Source of the DNA: an uncultured Muribaculaceae bacterium
GTDB taxonomy: Bacteria; Bacteroidota; Bacteroidia; Bacteroidales; Muribaculaceae
Reading direction: 5' to 3'
NCBI GenBank assembly: GCA_947632485.1
Contig: CANRPJ010000003.1
Location: forward strand, 99,858-163,857
DNA: 64,000 bases
Part shown: positions 46,344-55,400 of the stretch, one piece after another
How positions within the stretch are numbered: the stretch's first letter is position 1
How the letters are laid out: the number at the start of each line of letters is the position of its first letter
Notes under the pieces: generated by a model
Told to the model about the DNA's origin: nothing
What the model saw: only the letters and a program-made list of their open reading frames with translations
The model's database searches: none
Program-made: the position numbers and the translations under genes

Positions 46344-46400
46344 GGTGGCAAATTAGTGGCAGAAAATTCTGCAATACCAAATTGCCACTCCATTGCCACC
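46344..46400. repeat. inverted TGGCA-type repeat, candidate integrase arm sites
   Basis: GGTGGCAAATTAGTGGCA (46344-46361) and TGCCACTCCATTGCCACC (46383-46400) form an imperfect inverted repeat in which each arm holds two copies of TGGCA. A small palindrome GCAGAA-AA-TTCTGC (46359-46372) overlaps the left arm. The position between the presumed att site and the integrase gene suits arm-type or excision-factor sites. The rest of the 512-bp gap (46196-46707) shows only the ssrA terminator. Confidence 0.45.
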
Positions 46401-46707
46401 AGAAGCCTCGTAACTGTGTTTAGTGCAACATGTTACAAAACACCAACTCGGAAATTATCGGTCAAAACCGGTCATTTTCGGACACAATAAATCCAACGGA
46501 TTTTATTGTTGCAGTGGCACTGACTTACTTTACATTTGACACCTGATTTTACCTTATCTTCAATACCTCTTACATGGGCTGAGGATGGATGTCCGACATT
46601 CGTCCTCTATTGGCCAAAATGTGTCTAAGCAAAATTTAGTTTAACTCGTTATGATTTTTGCAAGGGGTAAAACTCGGGCAATCATAACCACAAAATCCAA
46701 ATGTAAG

Positions 46708-47925
46708 ATGAAACAGAACACATTCAAAATTCTGTTCTTCCTCCGAAGCAACTATCTCAATAAAGATGGTACGGCTGCTATTATAGTCCGTATTTCAATC
46801 GACGGAGAAAGACAAGAATGGACCACCAAGCTGAGCTGTGAACCTGCTAAGTGGGATAAGAAATCAGGACGTGCTCTTGGCCGCTCTTCAAAGGTGTTTG
46901 AATTGAATAACCACATTCAAGACATACAGACACTCCTTACTAATCACTACTACGACATCCAGCGTCGTCATGGCTACGTCACCGCCGAAATGGTGCGCAA
47001 CGCCTATATGGGCATCACCCAGCGAGAGGAGTCGCTCCTCAAAGTCTATGAGCAGCACTTGGAGGATACCAAGAAACTCGTAGGTCTCAGCAAGGCTGAC
47101 CCAACCTATCGCAAGTATGAGCGTATGTACCGCCGCGTGGTAGAGTTCATGAAAAAGAAGTACAGCATCACCGACATCCCGCTCCGAGAGATAAAGTACC
47201 AGTTCATCGTGGACTTGGAGTTCTTCCTGCGCACGGAGTATAAGTATTCCCAGAATACGACCTACAAGTGCATGAAGTTCTTCAAGCAGGTAATCAACAA
47301 GGCCATCCGCGCCGGGCTTATCACCGTTGACCCTTTCAACGGCTACAAAATCTCAATCGAGCGTGTTGACCGTGGATACCTTACCGAAGACGAGCTGTGT
47401 AAGATGATGCAGAAAGAGTTCGCAAGCAAACGCTTGGAACAGGTGCGCGACATCTTCATCTTCGCCTGCTTCACAGGGCTGGCGTACATCGACCTCGCCC
47501 ACCTGCGTGTCGATAACATACAGAAGATGTTTGACGGGCGTCTTTGGATTGTCACCCACCGTCAGAAGACCAACACAAAGGTAATGGTGCCGTTGCTTCC
47601 CCCGGCTCTAAAAATCCTCAACAAATACGAGGGTTGCTACAACGACGGCCAGCTCATGCCGATAATCACGAATCAGAAGCTCAACTGCTATCTGAAAGAG
47701 ATTGCCGACATCTGCGGCATCGAAAAGAACCTGACCTTCCACCTCGCCCGTCACACCTTCGCGACAACCATGACACTGGGACGAGGTGTTCCCATCGAGT
47801 CGGTCAGCAAGATGCTCGGCCACACAAACATTCAGACAACGCAAATTTACGCGAGAATAACTGCCGATAAAATCGGAAAGGATATGGACATCCTGTCAAG
47901 AAACCTCGGCAATCTCGACTTTTAA
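46708..47925 (+). CDS. int: ICE tyrosine recombinase (IntDOT-like integrase)
   Basis: 405 aa from ATG 46708 (MKQNTFKILFFLRSNYLNKD). Arm-binding N-terminal domain (about 1-95), SAM-like core-binding domain (about 105-210) and catalytic domain with Lys287, His345-x-x-Arg348 (HLARHTF), His372 (LGHTNIQTTQ) and nucleophile Tyr381. The first catalytic arginine is absent: the position reads TGLAYIDL (Ala259). The same absence is known in the CTnDOT integrase and relatives, so it does not imply inactivity. It probably integrates the element at the ssrA 3' end. Confidence 0.92.
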   Translation: MKQNTFKILFFLRSNYLNKDGTAAIIVRISIDGERQEWTTKLSCEPAKWDKKSGRALGRSSKVFELNNHIQDIQTLLTNHYYDIQRRHGYVTAEMVRNAYMGITQREESLLKVYEQHLEDTKKLVGLSKADPTYRKYERMYRRVVEFMKKKYSITDIPLREIKYQFIVDLEFFLRTEYKYSQNTTYKCMKFFKQVINKAIRAGLITVDPFNGYKISIERVDRGYLTEDELCKMMQKEFASKRLEQVRDIFIFACFTGLAYIDLAHLRVDNIQKMFDGRLWIVTHRQKTNTKVMVPLLPPALKILNKYEGCYNDGQLMPIITNQKLNCYLKEIADICGIEKNLTFHLARHTFATTMTLGRGVPIESVSKMLGHTNIQTTQIYARITADKIGKDMDILSRNLGNLDF

Positions 47926-47948
47926 TCTGAACATTCCATAAGCCTCAT

Positions 47949-47984
47949 GCGAGTGCCGTTCGGGAATGCTCGGACGGCACTCGC
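47949..47984. other. 11-bp stem hairpin after the integrase gene
   Basis: GCGAGTGCCGT and ACGGCACTCGC are perfectly complementary around a 14-nt loop, 24 bp past the int stop codon. No T run follows, so it is either a weak terminator or a regulatory or protein-binding site. The rest of 47926-48213 is AT-rich with no gene seen. Confidence 0.5.
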
Positions 47985-48174
47985 TGTGTCCTGACCGCAG
48001 ATTTTCAAATTTTTTCCACAAATTTCGACTTTAACATTCATTAAGAACATCTACATAAGTCGCTGTTATTCAACGATGATTTATTGTGGATTTTAGAAAA
48101 TAAAGCGTTTTTTATCCTACACTTATCCCAACTCTATCCCGGAGTTATCATAGATGCACATCCTTTTCCCGAAG

Positions 48175-48182
48175 TAACTTTG
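48175..48182 (+). promoter_or_regulatory. -7 promoter element of the small HTH operon
   Basis: TAACTTTG, 31 nt upstream of the ATG at 48214. Confidence 0.6.
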
Positions 48183-48213
48183 CATCACAAACAAACCGCT
48201 AAACCCACCTGAT

Positions 48214-48597
48214 ATGGACAATTACGTTATGTTTCCCCCTCATCCCGATCTGGCACAAGAGGTACAGAGAATGCAATGCACTCTCAGCCGTCTTGAAAAG
48301 TTTCTCGCTGCTCAGGATGAGAAAATTCAGAAAGCCGAGGAATATGGATTTATCCATGAGCGGCTTCCCAACCAGCCGATGGTGAGCAAGGATGAGGCCG
48401 CCGCTATCCTCTGCGTATCACCCCGACACCTTCAGCGCATCCGCAAGCGGCTGGTGCTGAAATGGAAGAAGGTCGGAAGAGAAACCCACTACTTCCTGAA
48501 GGAACTGGTGGAGGCTATCGAAAAATCACAATGCCCTTGGAATCCGGTGGCATACGAGAAAGCAATGAAACGTGTAACCCGATTACCCCGATATTGA
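48214..48597 (+). CDS. helix-turn-helix excisionase-like protein
   Basis: 127 aa. An N-terminal coiled-coil-like segment (about 15-45) is followed by a MerR/excisionase-type winged helix: VSKDEAAAILCVSPRHLQRI, then KWKKVGRETHYFLKELVEAI. Small proteins of this type in Bacteroidales ICEs act as recombination directionality or regulatory factors. The next gene starts 1 bp after its stop, so they are co-transcribed. Confidence 0.75.
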   Translation: MDNYVMFPPHPDLAQEVQRMQCTLSRLEKFLAAQDEKIQKAEEYGFIHERLPNQPMVSKDEAAAILCVSPRHLQRIRKRLVLKWKKVGRETHYFLKELVEAIEKSQCPWNPVAYEKAMKRVTRLPRY

Positions 48598-48598
48598 T

Positions 48599-48931
48599 AT
48601 GACAGTATTAGAGAAAAGAGCAATCCTCTCTGATTTCAGAGCCATAATTGATGATCTTCGAGCCGAAATCAAATGTGAAATCAGACGCGAAATTAAGGAA
48701 GCCAGCAAAGAGATCAATGCAGTCCTGACAAATCAGGGTATCATCGAGCCGGAAGAAAGAGTGCTGACCAAGGCACAGCTCATGGAAATGTATAATGTCG
48801 GCAAAACCAAAATAGAATCCATGATGGCTGACGGCACACTGCCATTCATCAAATCCGGAGACAGCCGCCAGTCCCGAGTGACCTTCCGCTGGGCAGATGC
48901 CAGAATAGCATTTGAAACCACAAGAAGATAA
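48599..48931 (+). CDS. DUF3853-like helix-turn-helix protein
   Basis: 110 aa: a charged coiled-coil N-terminus (RAEIKCEIRREIKEASKEI) and an HTH (LTKAQLMEMYNVGKTKIESM) followed by a wing (FIKSGDSRQSRVTFRWADAR). Together with the preceding gene it makes a pair of small DNA-binding proteins next to the integrase, as in other Bacteroidales elements where such pairs control excision. The DUF3853 name is from memory. Confidence 0.65.
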   Translation: MTVLEKRAILSDFRAIIDDLRAEIKCEIRREIKEASKEINAVLTNQGIIEPEERVLTKAQLMEMYNVGKTKIESMMADGTLPFIKSGDSRQSRVTFRWADARIAFETTRR

Positions 48932-49012
48932 AAACCATACCACACCATACACCAATAATTAACGTGCCTCTTTTCAGGCACAAGTTTCCAACCCCAAAAA
49001 CTTCTAATTTAT

Positions 49013-50533
49013 ATGGCACAAGAGCTGAATCAAGAAGAAGTCCTTATCGCCCGCAACAACGACACCGGGCAGGTAGGCGCAGTGACCGGACTCAACGAGG
49101 ACGGCACACCCAAAATGACCGATGTAAAGTCGGCAAAACTCTCTGACCTCGTGAAATTCCAGAAAGGTCAGAACCCCATCGAGGCATTCCTGTCGAATTT
49201 TGTCCGTCAATGCCAGAACCCCACGACATTCGGATTCTTCCGTGTCCCAGCTGACCGCTACGACACAGTAGGCACCGTAATCGGCGACTTCGCAAAAGAC
49301 CCGGAAACCAACGCCGAGATGCTCAAAAACAATAAGGTCGAGCTACCGACGGCAGAACAAAAAGTCGAACAGCCTCAACAAGCCGCGCCCCCCACAGAGC
49401 AGCCTGCACAGGCGGCAGCCACTGACAATGCTCAGGCTCCCGTAAAGGAGGTGAAGCACTCTGCAATCGACCAGTCGAAAATCGACTGGGATACGCTCAA
49501 AGAGAAATGGGGCGTCGACAAAGATGCACTCGAAGCCTCCGGCGACCTGAGGGAGATGCTCTACAACCGGAAGTCCAGGCTGGTGAATGTCACTCCGACC
49601 TTCGGAGGCGAGAAATTCAACATCGAGGCACGACTCTCTTTCCGCACTGATCCAGATGGCAGCGTCAAGCTTGTCCCTCACTTCATCCAGAGCGAACAGA
49701 AGCTCGACCAGTTCATGGGATACAAATTCGACAAAATCGATCAGGCAAATCTCAAAGAGAACGGCAACCTCGGTCGTATTGTAGAACTGACCGACCCTGC
49801 CACCGGAGAGAAAGTTCCATCGCTCATCAGCCGGGACCGCTACACCAACGAGCTACTGGCAATTCCTGCAAAGGATGTCAGAATCCGTGACACTTTCGGC
49901 CAGACTAAGCTGACCATGCCGGAGATTATGACCCTGAAGAAAGGTCTTCCCCTGCCCCCCAAAGAGGTCGTATGCCGCGACGGAAAGACCCGCACGGGAA
50001 TACTCCAGTACAATGTCGACCGCAAGGCTGTCGAATTTGTACCCAACGGCATACACTGGTATGAGAAGGTGGAGCAGGCAAAGCGTGCCGCCGAAGCCAA
50101 GAAAGAAGGCAAAGGCGAATCCGTTTCGACCGAGGCTTCGGAAAAGAAGGCTGAGAGGAAACCCAACTGGACACTCAAAGACGGCAGCATCAAGCCTCTC
50201 GGACAATGGAACAAGATTCCTCTCACCGAACAGCAGAAGGATGACTACGCCAACGGACGTGTCGCCAAGCTCGACAACATGGTCGATGAGAAAGGCCAGC
50301 CCTGCACCGTCTATCTGTACTTCGACAAGGAGAAGCAGCGTCCGGTGACATCGCTCAATGACCCGCGCGTCAAGGTCGCCGACGAATCCCGCACCCAGAA
50401 GGCTGTGAACAACGACGGACTCACCAACGAGGCGACGAAGAACATCACCGACCCTCTGACCAAGGGACAGACCCAGCCAAAGGACGATGCCCAGCAGAAA
50501 CAACAGCGCAAGCCGAAGGGCCCGCGACTCTGA
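49013..50533 (+). CDS. DUF4099/DUF3945 domain protein of conjugative elements
   Basis: 506 aa. The N-terminal segment (about 1-110) ends in a Gln/Pro/Ala-rich linker. A DUF4099-like domain (about 145-230; WDTLKEKWGVDKDALEASGD) and DUF3945-like repeats (about 235-350; FDKIDQANLKENGNLGRIVE, and again near 395-450) follow. The tail is basic (KQQRKPKGPRL). Such proteins are found only in Bacteroidetes mobile elements; the molecular role is unknown. No membrane helices or signal peptide. Confidence 0.8.
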   Translation: MAQELNQEEVLIARNNDTGQVGAVTGLNEDGTPKMTDVKSAKLSDLVKFQKGQNPIEAFLSNFVRQCQNPTTFGFFRVPADRYDTVGTVIGDFAKDPETNAEMLKNNKVELPTAEQKVEQPQQAAPPTEQPAQAAATDNAQAPVKEVKHSAIDQSKIDWDTLKEKWGVDKDALEASGDLREMLYNRKSRLVNVTPTFGGEKFNIEARLSFRTDPDGSVKLVPHFIQSEQKLDQFMGYKFDKIDQANLKENGNLGRIVELTDPATGEKVPSLISRDRYTNELLAIPAKDVRIRDTFGQTKLTMPEIMTLKKGLPLPPKEVVCRDGKTRTGILQYNVDRKAVEFVPNGIHWYEKVEQAKRAAEAKKEGKGESVSTEASEKKAERKPNWTLKDGSIKPLGQWNKIPLTEQQKDDYANGRVAKLDNMVDEKGQPCTVYLYFDKEKQRPVTSLNDPRVKVADESRTQKAVNNDGLTNEATKNITDPLTKGQTQPKDDAQQKQQRKPKGPRL

Positions 50534-50657
50534 TTCCCATAGCAGAGTATAATACAAAACCACTGAACCCACGCAGATGAAACGCCGAGGGAGGGTCCGG
50601 AACCTCCCGAAGCTTTCGTCTCAAAATTCCCAACACTCAAATAAAAACATTTCAAGT

Positions 50658-51737
50658 ATGACAGATAAAACACTCGTGACAGTCGTTACCGCCAACCGTT
50701 TCATGGCTGAGACCATCGCCCGGGCTATCGGCGCCACCTCCGAACACGAAGGCTACTATCACGGCAACGGCTATGCCGTGACATGGACCAACGGCGAAAT
50801 CATCGAAGCCGAATACAAGCATGGCGAAAAGTTCGTCATGAACTCCGGTCAGGATATGCGCATGATGTATGCCCACCACTTCAACTTCAGAATGCGCAAT
50901 TATGATGCGCTCCTCGGCTGGGAGAAGTCGAAGGCAGACGAAGCCCAGCTATCCGTCATCAAGGCTCTGTGGGCAAAAAGCAGTGTCATCGTCAACGCTA
51001 TGGAACCCACTTTCGATGGAGAACTGGCATTCCTCAACCTCTACTGGTATCTCCGTATGCCGGTGACTGTTCGCCGCGCATGGCTTTCACGTCTGCGCAA
51101 GCCCATCATCATCCGAGGTGTCGAGAACGGCGTGTATTCTCCCGACAAACATGAGAAATGGCTCGCAGGGGAACTCGTGAATTTTTTTCTCAAAGCCGAT
51201 GCTATGGCCGCAGAAAACGCCCTCGACATCGAATCGGCAGAGAACAACCCGGCTGACGATGGAAGTGATGTAGAACTGAATATCGTAAAGGCTCAGACTC
51301 TTCACAACATGGTCACCCTGTGGATGGATGCCACTATGGAACTCGGCTACGACTTCGAGCCGACATTCCTCATCGCTCACAAGCTCTACGCCAAGGGGCT
51401 GATCTCATACCCCTATCTATACCAGAACGGAATCCCCGGCAACGTGTATAACACCATGCGCCGAGACTTCCGCGTGCTGGAACACAACTCCCGATACGGA
51501 GAGATGGCCAAAGAAGTCGGATGGCTCAGCACCCGCAACACCTTCCACAATGGCGAAACGCCCTATAACGGTCATGGCATAGTCACGACCGGGCTGCATC
51601 CCACCGACCTCAGCCGTGACGAGGAAAAACTCTACAACCTCATCGTGAAGCGAGTCATCGAGGCCTTCACCCCCGACGAGAATGATTTTCAGAAGAAAGC
51701 CCGCAAGAAGCGTAAATCCCACAAGAAAGCGGGTTAA
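50658..51737 (+). CDS. degenerate topoisomerase-III-like protein
   Basis: 359 aa from ATG 50658 (MTDKTLVTVVTANRFMAETI). The N-terminal TOPRIM-like domain aligns with type IA topoisomerases, but the acidic motif reads NAMEPTFDGEL where topo III has ATDADREGE. A central LYAKGLISYPYLYQN corresponds to the active-site segment LITYPRTDS: the Tyr is kept, the following Arg and Ser are not. The C-terminal GLHPTDLSRDEEKLYNLIVK is topo-like, and the end is a Lys/Arg tail. About half the normal length. Normal DNA relaxation looks unlikely; it may be a structural or regulatory homologue. Confidence 0.7.
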   Translation: MTDKTLVTVVTANRFMAETIARAIGATSEHEGYYHGNGYAVTWTNGEIIEAEYKHGEKFVMNSGQDMRMMYAHHFNFRMRNYDALLGWEKSKADEAQLSVIKALWAKSSVIVNAMEPTFDGELAFLNLYWYLRMPVTVRRAWLSRLRKPIIIRGVENGVYSPDKHEKWLAGELVNFFLKADAMAAENALDIESAENNPADDGSDVELNIVKAQTLHNMVTLWMDATMELGYDFEPTFLIAHKLYAKGLISYPYLYQNGIPGNVYNTMRRDFRVLEHNSRYGEMAKEVGWLSTRNTFHNGETPYNGHGIVTTGLHPTDLSRDEEKLYNLIVKRVIEAFTPDENDFQKKARKKRKSHKKAG

Positions 51738-51795
51738 GAGGCTTGAAAATCAGCTAAAATATCAATAATTCCTCCCTGATGTCCCAAAGATTTTG

Positions 51796-51891
51796 TATCT
51801 TTGCACTTGATTCAACGTCATATAATGTTTTTGTTTCATTTTTGACGTGGATTTAGTGGTTGGACATCGGGCGGGAACCCGATGTCCTTTT
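51796..51891 (+). ncRNA. candidate small RNA or attenuator leader
   Basis: A TATCTTTG -7 box (51796-51803) is followed about 58 nt later by a perfect 10-bp stem GGACATCGGG/CCCGATGTCC (51862-51887) and TTTT, a textbook terminator. Between them ACGTCA...TGACGT can also pair. A transcript of about 80 nt is implied. Read-through would reach the DUF1896 gene at 51972, so the hairpin could be an attenuator instead. No ORF of note inside. Confidence 0.5.
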
Positions 51892-51971
51892 GCTTAGCTA
51901 TCAGCCATACACCAATTTACACCACTTTAAGCAAATCAGGATTTCGGCAAACCACTAAATTCCCCACCATA

Positions 51972-52427
51972 ATGAAACAATCTCATGAAAAGGAGATGGA
52001 CTATTTCGCAGCCTATCTCTACGGTCACCTACGTGACCACCGCTTTCCCGAAGTAACAGACCCAGAGTTTATCAATACCCGCGCCGGCGAAGCATATAAG
52101 ACCATGACCCGTCTTGTTCTCGAAGGGCGCAGTCAGTCCGTAGCCGAGGAACTCGCCATGCGTGTACTTATTGAAGGTCACTATGTTTCTCGTTGGGATG
52201 TGATATTCAACCTCCTTGAAGAACTGTTCCACAACGACCTGCCGACTGAAGAAGCAAAAATTGAGTGGGCAGAATTACTGCTCGGACTCCGTTACGTCAA
52301 CGCCATACTTGACAAGTATGAAGTCAACGGGGACTTCCTCAGCAGAGAAGATTACCCGAGGCTACAGAACGAGTTAGCGGGTACCATTGCGGACATTTTA
52401 GAACAATACCGCAATGAGTTACAATAG
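51972..52427 (+). CDS. DUF1896 family protein
   Basis: 151 aa from ATG 51972 ([20 protein letters not shown]); the ORF-track start lies inside the upstream terminator hairpin. All-helical, with [20 protein letters not shown] and [20 protein letters not shown] typical of DUF1896, a family confined to Bacteroidetes ICEs. Function unknown. The end overlaps the next gene by 14 bp, indicating translational coupling with the giant protein. Confidence 0.85.
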   Translation: MKQSHEKEMDYFAAYLYGHLRDHRFPEVTDPEFINTRAGEAYKTMTRLVLEGRSQSVAEELAMRVLIEGHYVSRWDVIFNLLEELFHNDLPTEEAKIEWAELLLGLRYVNAILDKYEVNGDFLSREDYPRLQNELAGTIADILEQYRNELQ

Positions 52428-55400
52428 ACTACAAACAATGCGCGACAACATCGAGGCGATACGGATGGCGTTTAGTCTCGGTGTCAAGGGGCGCGGGGCG
52501 CAGTCTACCGAGGAACGGGAGGTGTTGCGCAAGTATGCCGGATTCGGCGGTCTGAAATGTATTCTCAACGATGCCAACGAGTTGGCGGATGCCGCCAAGT
52601 GGAGCAAGTCGGATATTGAATTGTTCGCCCCAACGGTTGAACTGCGTCGTTTGATTCACGATTATTCTCGTGATGATAAGGAGTTTAACCGCTATATGGA
52701 GTTGTTGAAGGCGTCAACGCTGACAGCATTCTATACCGATAACCGTATTGTTGATGCTATTTCCGATGCGCTTAAATATCAGGGTGTAGAGATAAAAAGT
52801 TTTCTTGAACCGTCTGCCGGACAGGGGGCGTTCATTGATTCTTTTCTGCGTAATGACATGTATCCCGGTGCCGAAGTCCTTGCATACGAAAAGGATTTGT
52901 TGACAGGTAAAATTCTGTCAGCCCTGCACCCGTCTATTCTTACCCGAATAGAGGGCTTCGAGAAGATAGAGAGCGATTTCAACGGATATTTCGATGTGGC
53001 CGCGTCAAATGTTCCTTTCGGAGATTTTGCAGTTGCAGACCCGGCTTATGCCGTTAGCAAGGAGATAGGCTACCGTCAGGCGGCTAAGTCGTTGCATAAC
53101 TACTTCTTTCTTAAAGGTCTTGACCAAGTGAGAGAGGGTGGTCTGATTGCCTTTATCACATCGCAGGGTGTGATGAATGCCGCTTCGCCTTTCGTGCGTA
53201 TGGAACTTGTGAAAAAGGCTGACCTTGTGGCTGCACTGCGCCTTCCAAACAATACTTTCTCGGATAATGCCGGAACCGATGTTGGCTCAGACCTTATCAT
53301 CTTGCAGAAGCACACCGAAAAGAAGTCTTTGTCGGCTGATGAAGAGTTCTTTATCCAGTCGGTAGTTGACCGGGGTACAAAAGTGCCGGGCAACAAGTTT
53401 TTTCAGGCTTTTCCGCAGAATGTAATATGCACTGATGCCAAGGTTGGCACTGACCAGTATGGCAAACCTGCCATCGTGTACTACCATGACGGAGGTGTCG
53501 ATGGCATTGCACAAGACTTGCGTAAGGCACTCGACGAGTCGTTGCACCTGCGCCTGAATCTGGAATTGTATAATTCCAACGGTATCAAACCGATTACGCC
53601 TGACCCTGTTACGCCAACTCATACACCCAAGCAGGTTGCGAAGGTGGAAGCTCCAAGGGCGGAAAAGAAGTCGAGCCTTACCAATACACCGCTGATGCAG
53701 CAGTATCAGAACATGAAAAAGAAACACCCTGATGCTGTATTGCTTTTCAGAGTTGGCGATTTCTATGAAATTTTCGGTAAAGATGCGGTTACTGCCTCGG
53801 AGATTTTAGGTATTACATTGACCCGCAGAGCCAACGGCAGGGACAATTATATTGAATTGGCTGGCTTTCCGCATCATGCTCTTGACACATATCTGCCCAA
53901 ACTTGTGCGGGCCGGCAAACGTGTGGCAATCTGCGAACAGTTGGAAGACCCGAAGCTGAAAAAGACACCTAAGCAGAAGGTGGTTGAAACGGTTACACCC
54001 AATCAGCCTCCAAAAGCGGAGCCTGAGCCGGAACCAAAGCCTGCTCCCGCTCCTGTTGATTCATCAAAAATGGAACCAGCCAAGGAGATAGAGACCGACG
54101 GCAGTCCTGATTACACCGATAATCCCGACCCTCGCCTGTTTGCCTACAATCTCTTCGGCGAATTGGAGCCTATCGGCAAACCCCGCCGTCAGCCGAAACA
54201 GGCTGAGGATGCCCCCAAGCCGCAACCGAGTGTCGAAGTCAAGGACATACCCGTAAAGAAATTCCGTCCGCTCAATGAAAAGGAGCTGGAGTTTTATGGC
54301 TCTCTTAACTGGGAGGACAATCCGCCCATCAATGGATTCTACGAAACCATGATGTCTATTGCCCACCGCCAGCTTGAAGAAATGCGTCTGGAACGTGAGG
54401 CGGAAGAAGCCGCCAAACAAGCCGCTGCAAATGGCGAGACTATCAACGAAAGCGGCACCGTCATTGAAAGAACCGAAGGCGACTTCATACCCGGCAGACA
54501 GCCAAGAGTGGTTCCACAAAAGCCGGAGCCTGTCGAAAGGGATATGTCTCCCCGTCCTTTCTCGGAGGATATTCAGTTCTTCCACCATAACGGCAGTATG
54601 GTGGTGCAGGACGGTATGGTAGGTTTCCTCTCGGAAGTCCGCAAGAACAGCGCGACATTCAATCCGTTGGAGTTGAAGCCGGAACAGGCGAAACGCGCCA
54701 TGCTCTATGTCACCCTGTCGGAGACATACCAGCAACTCTACAACTACGAGGCTGAAACGCACGAGGTAAGTGCCGAGCTGCGCGAACACCTCAATCAGTA
54801 TTATGATGAGTTTGTGGAGAAGTACGGTAATCTCAACGAGAAACAGAATGTGAGATTTATTCTCATGGACGCCAATGGGCGTGACGCACTGGCATTGGAG
54901 CGCGGCGAGAACGGTAGGTTTGTCAAGGCTGACATCTTCGATCATCCTGTTTCATTCGCTGTGGATGAACTGACAAGTGTCGATACTCCTATGGAGGCGT
55001 TATCTGCATCGCTCAACAAGTTCGGTGCCGTCAATCTGGACTATATGACCGGATTAGTGGATATGTCCGAGGAAAATCTGATTCAGAGTCTGGAGGGACA
55101 CATATATTATAACCCTCTGGTGGAGAATTATGAAATCAAGGACAGGTTTATCGCCGGAAACGTGGTGCAGAAAGCCGAGGATGTCAAGGCATGGATTGAC
55201 CGCGAAGAAGAACGTATCAAAAACTTCCCCGGATATGACGGCATCGAGCCATATATCGCTATGGCGCAGGATTCTCTCAAAGCACTTGAAGAAGCCACCC
55301 CGCGAAAAATCACTTTCGCCGAACTTGACTTCAATTTCGGCGAGAGGTGGATACCCACCGGCATATACTCCGCTTACATGAGCAACCTGTATGGCACCGA

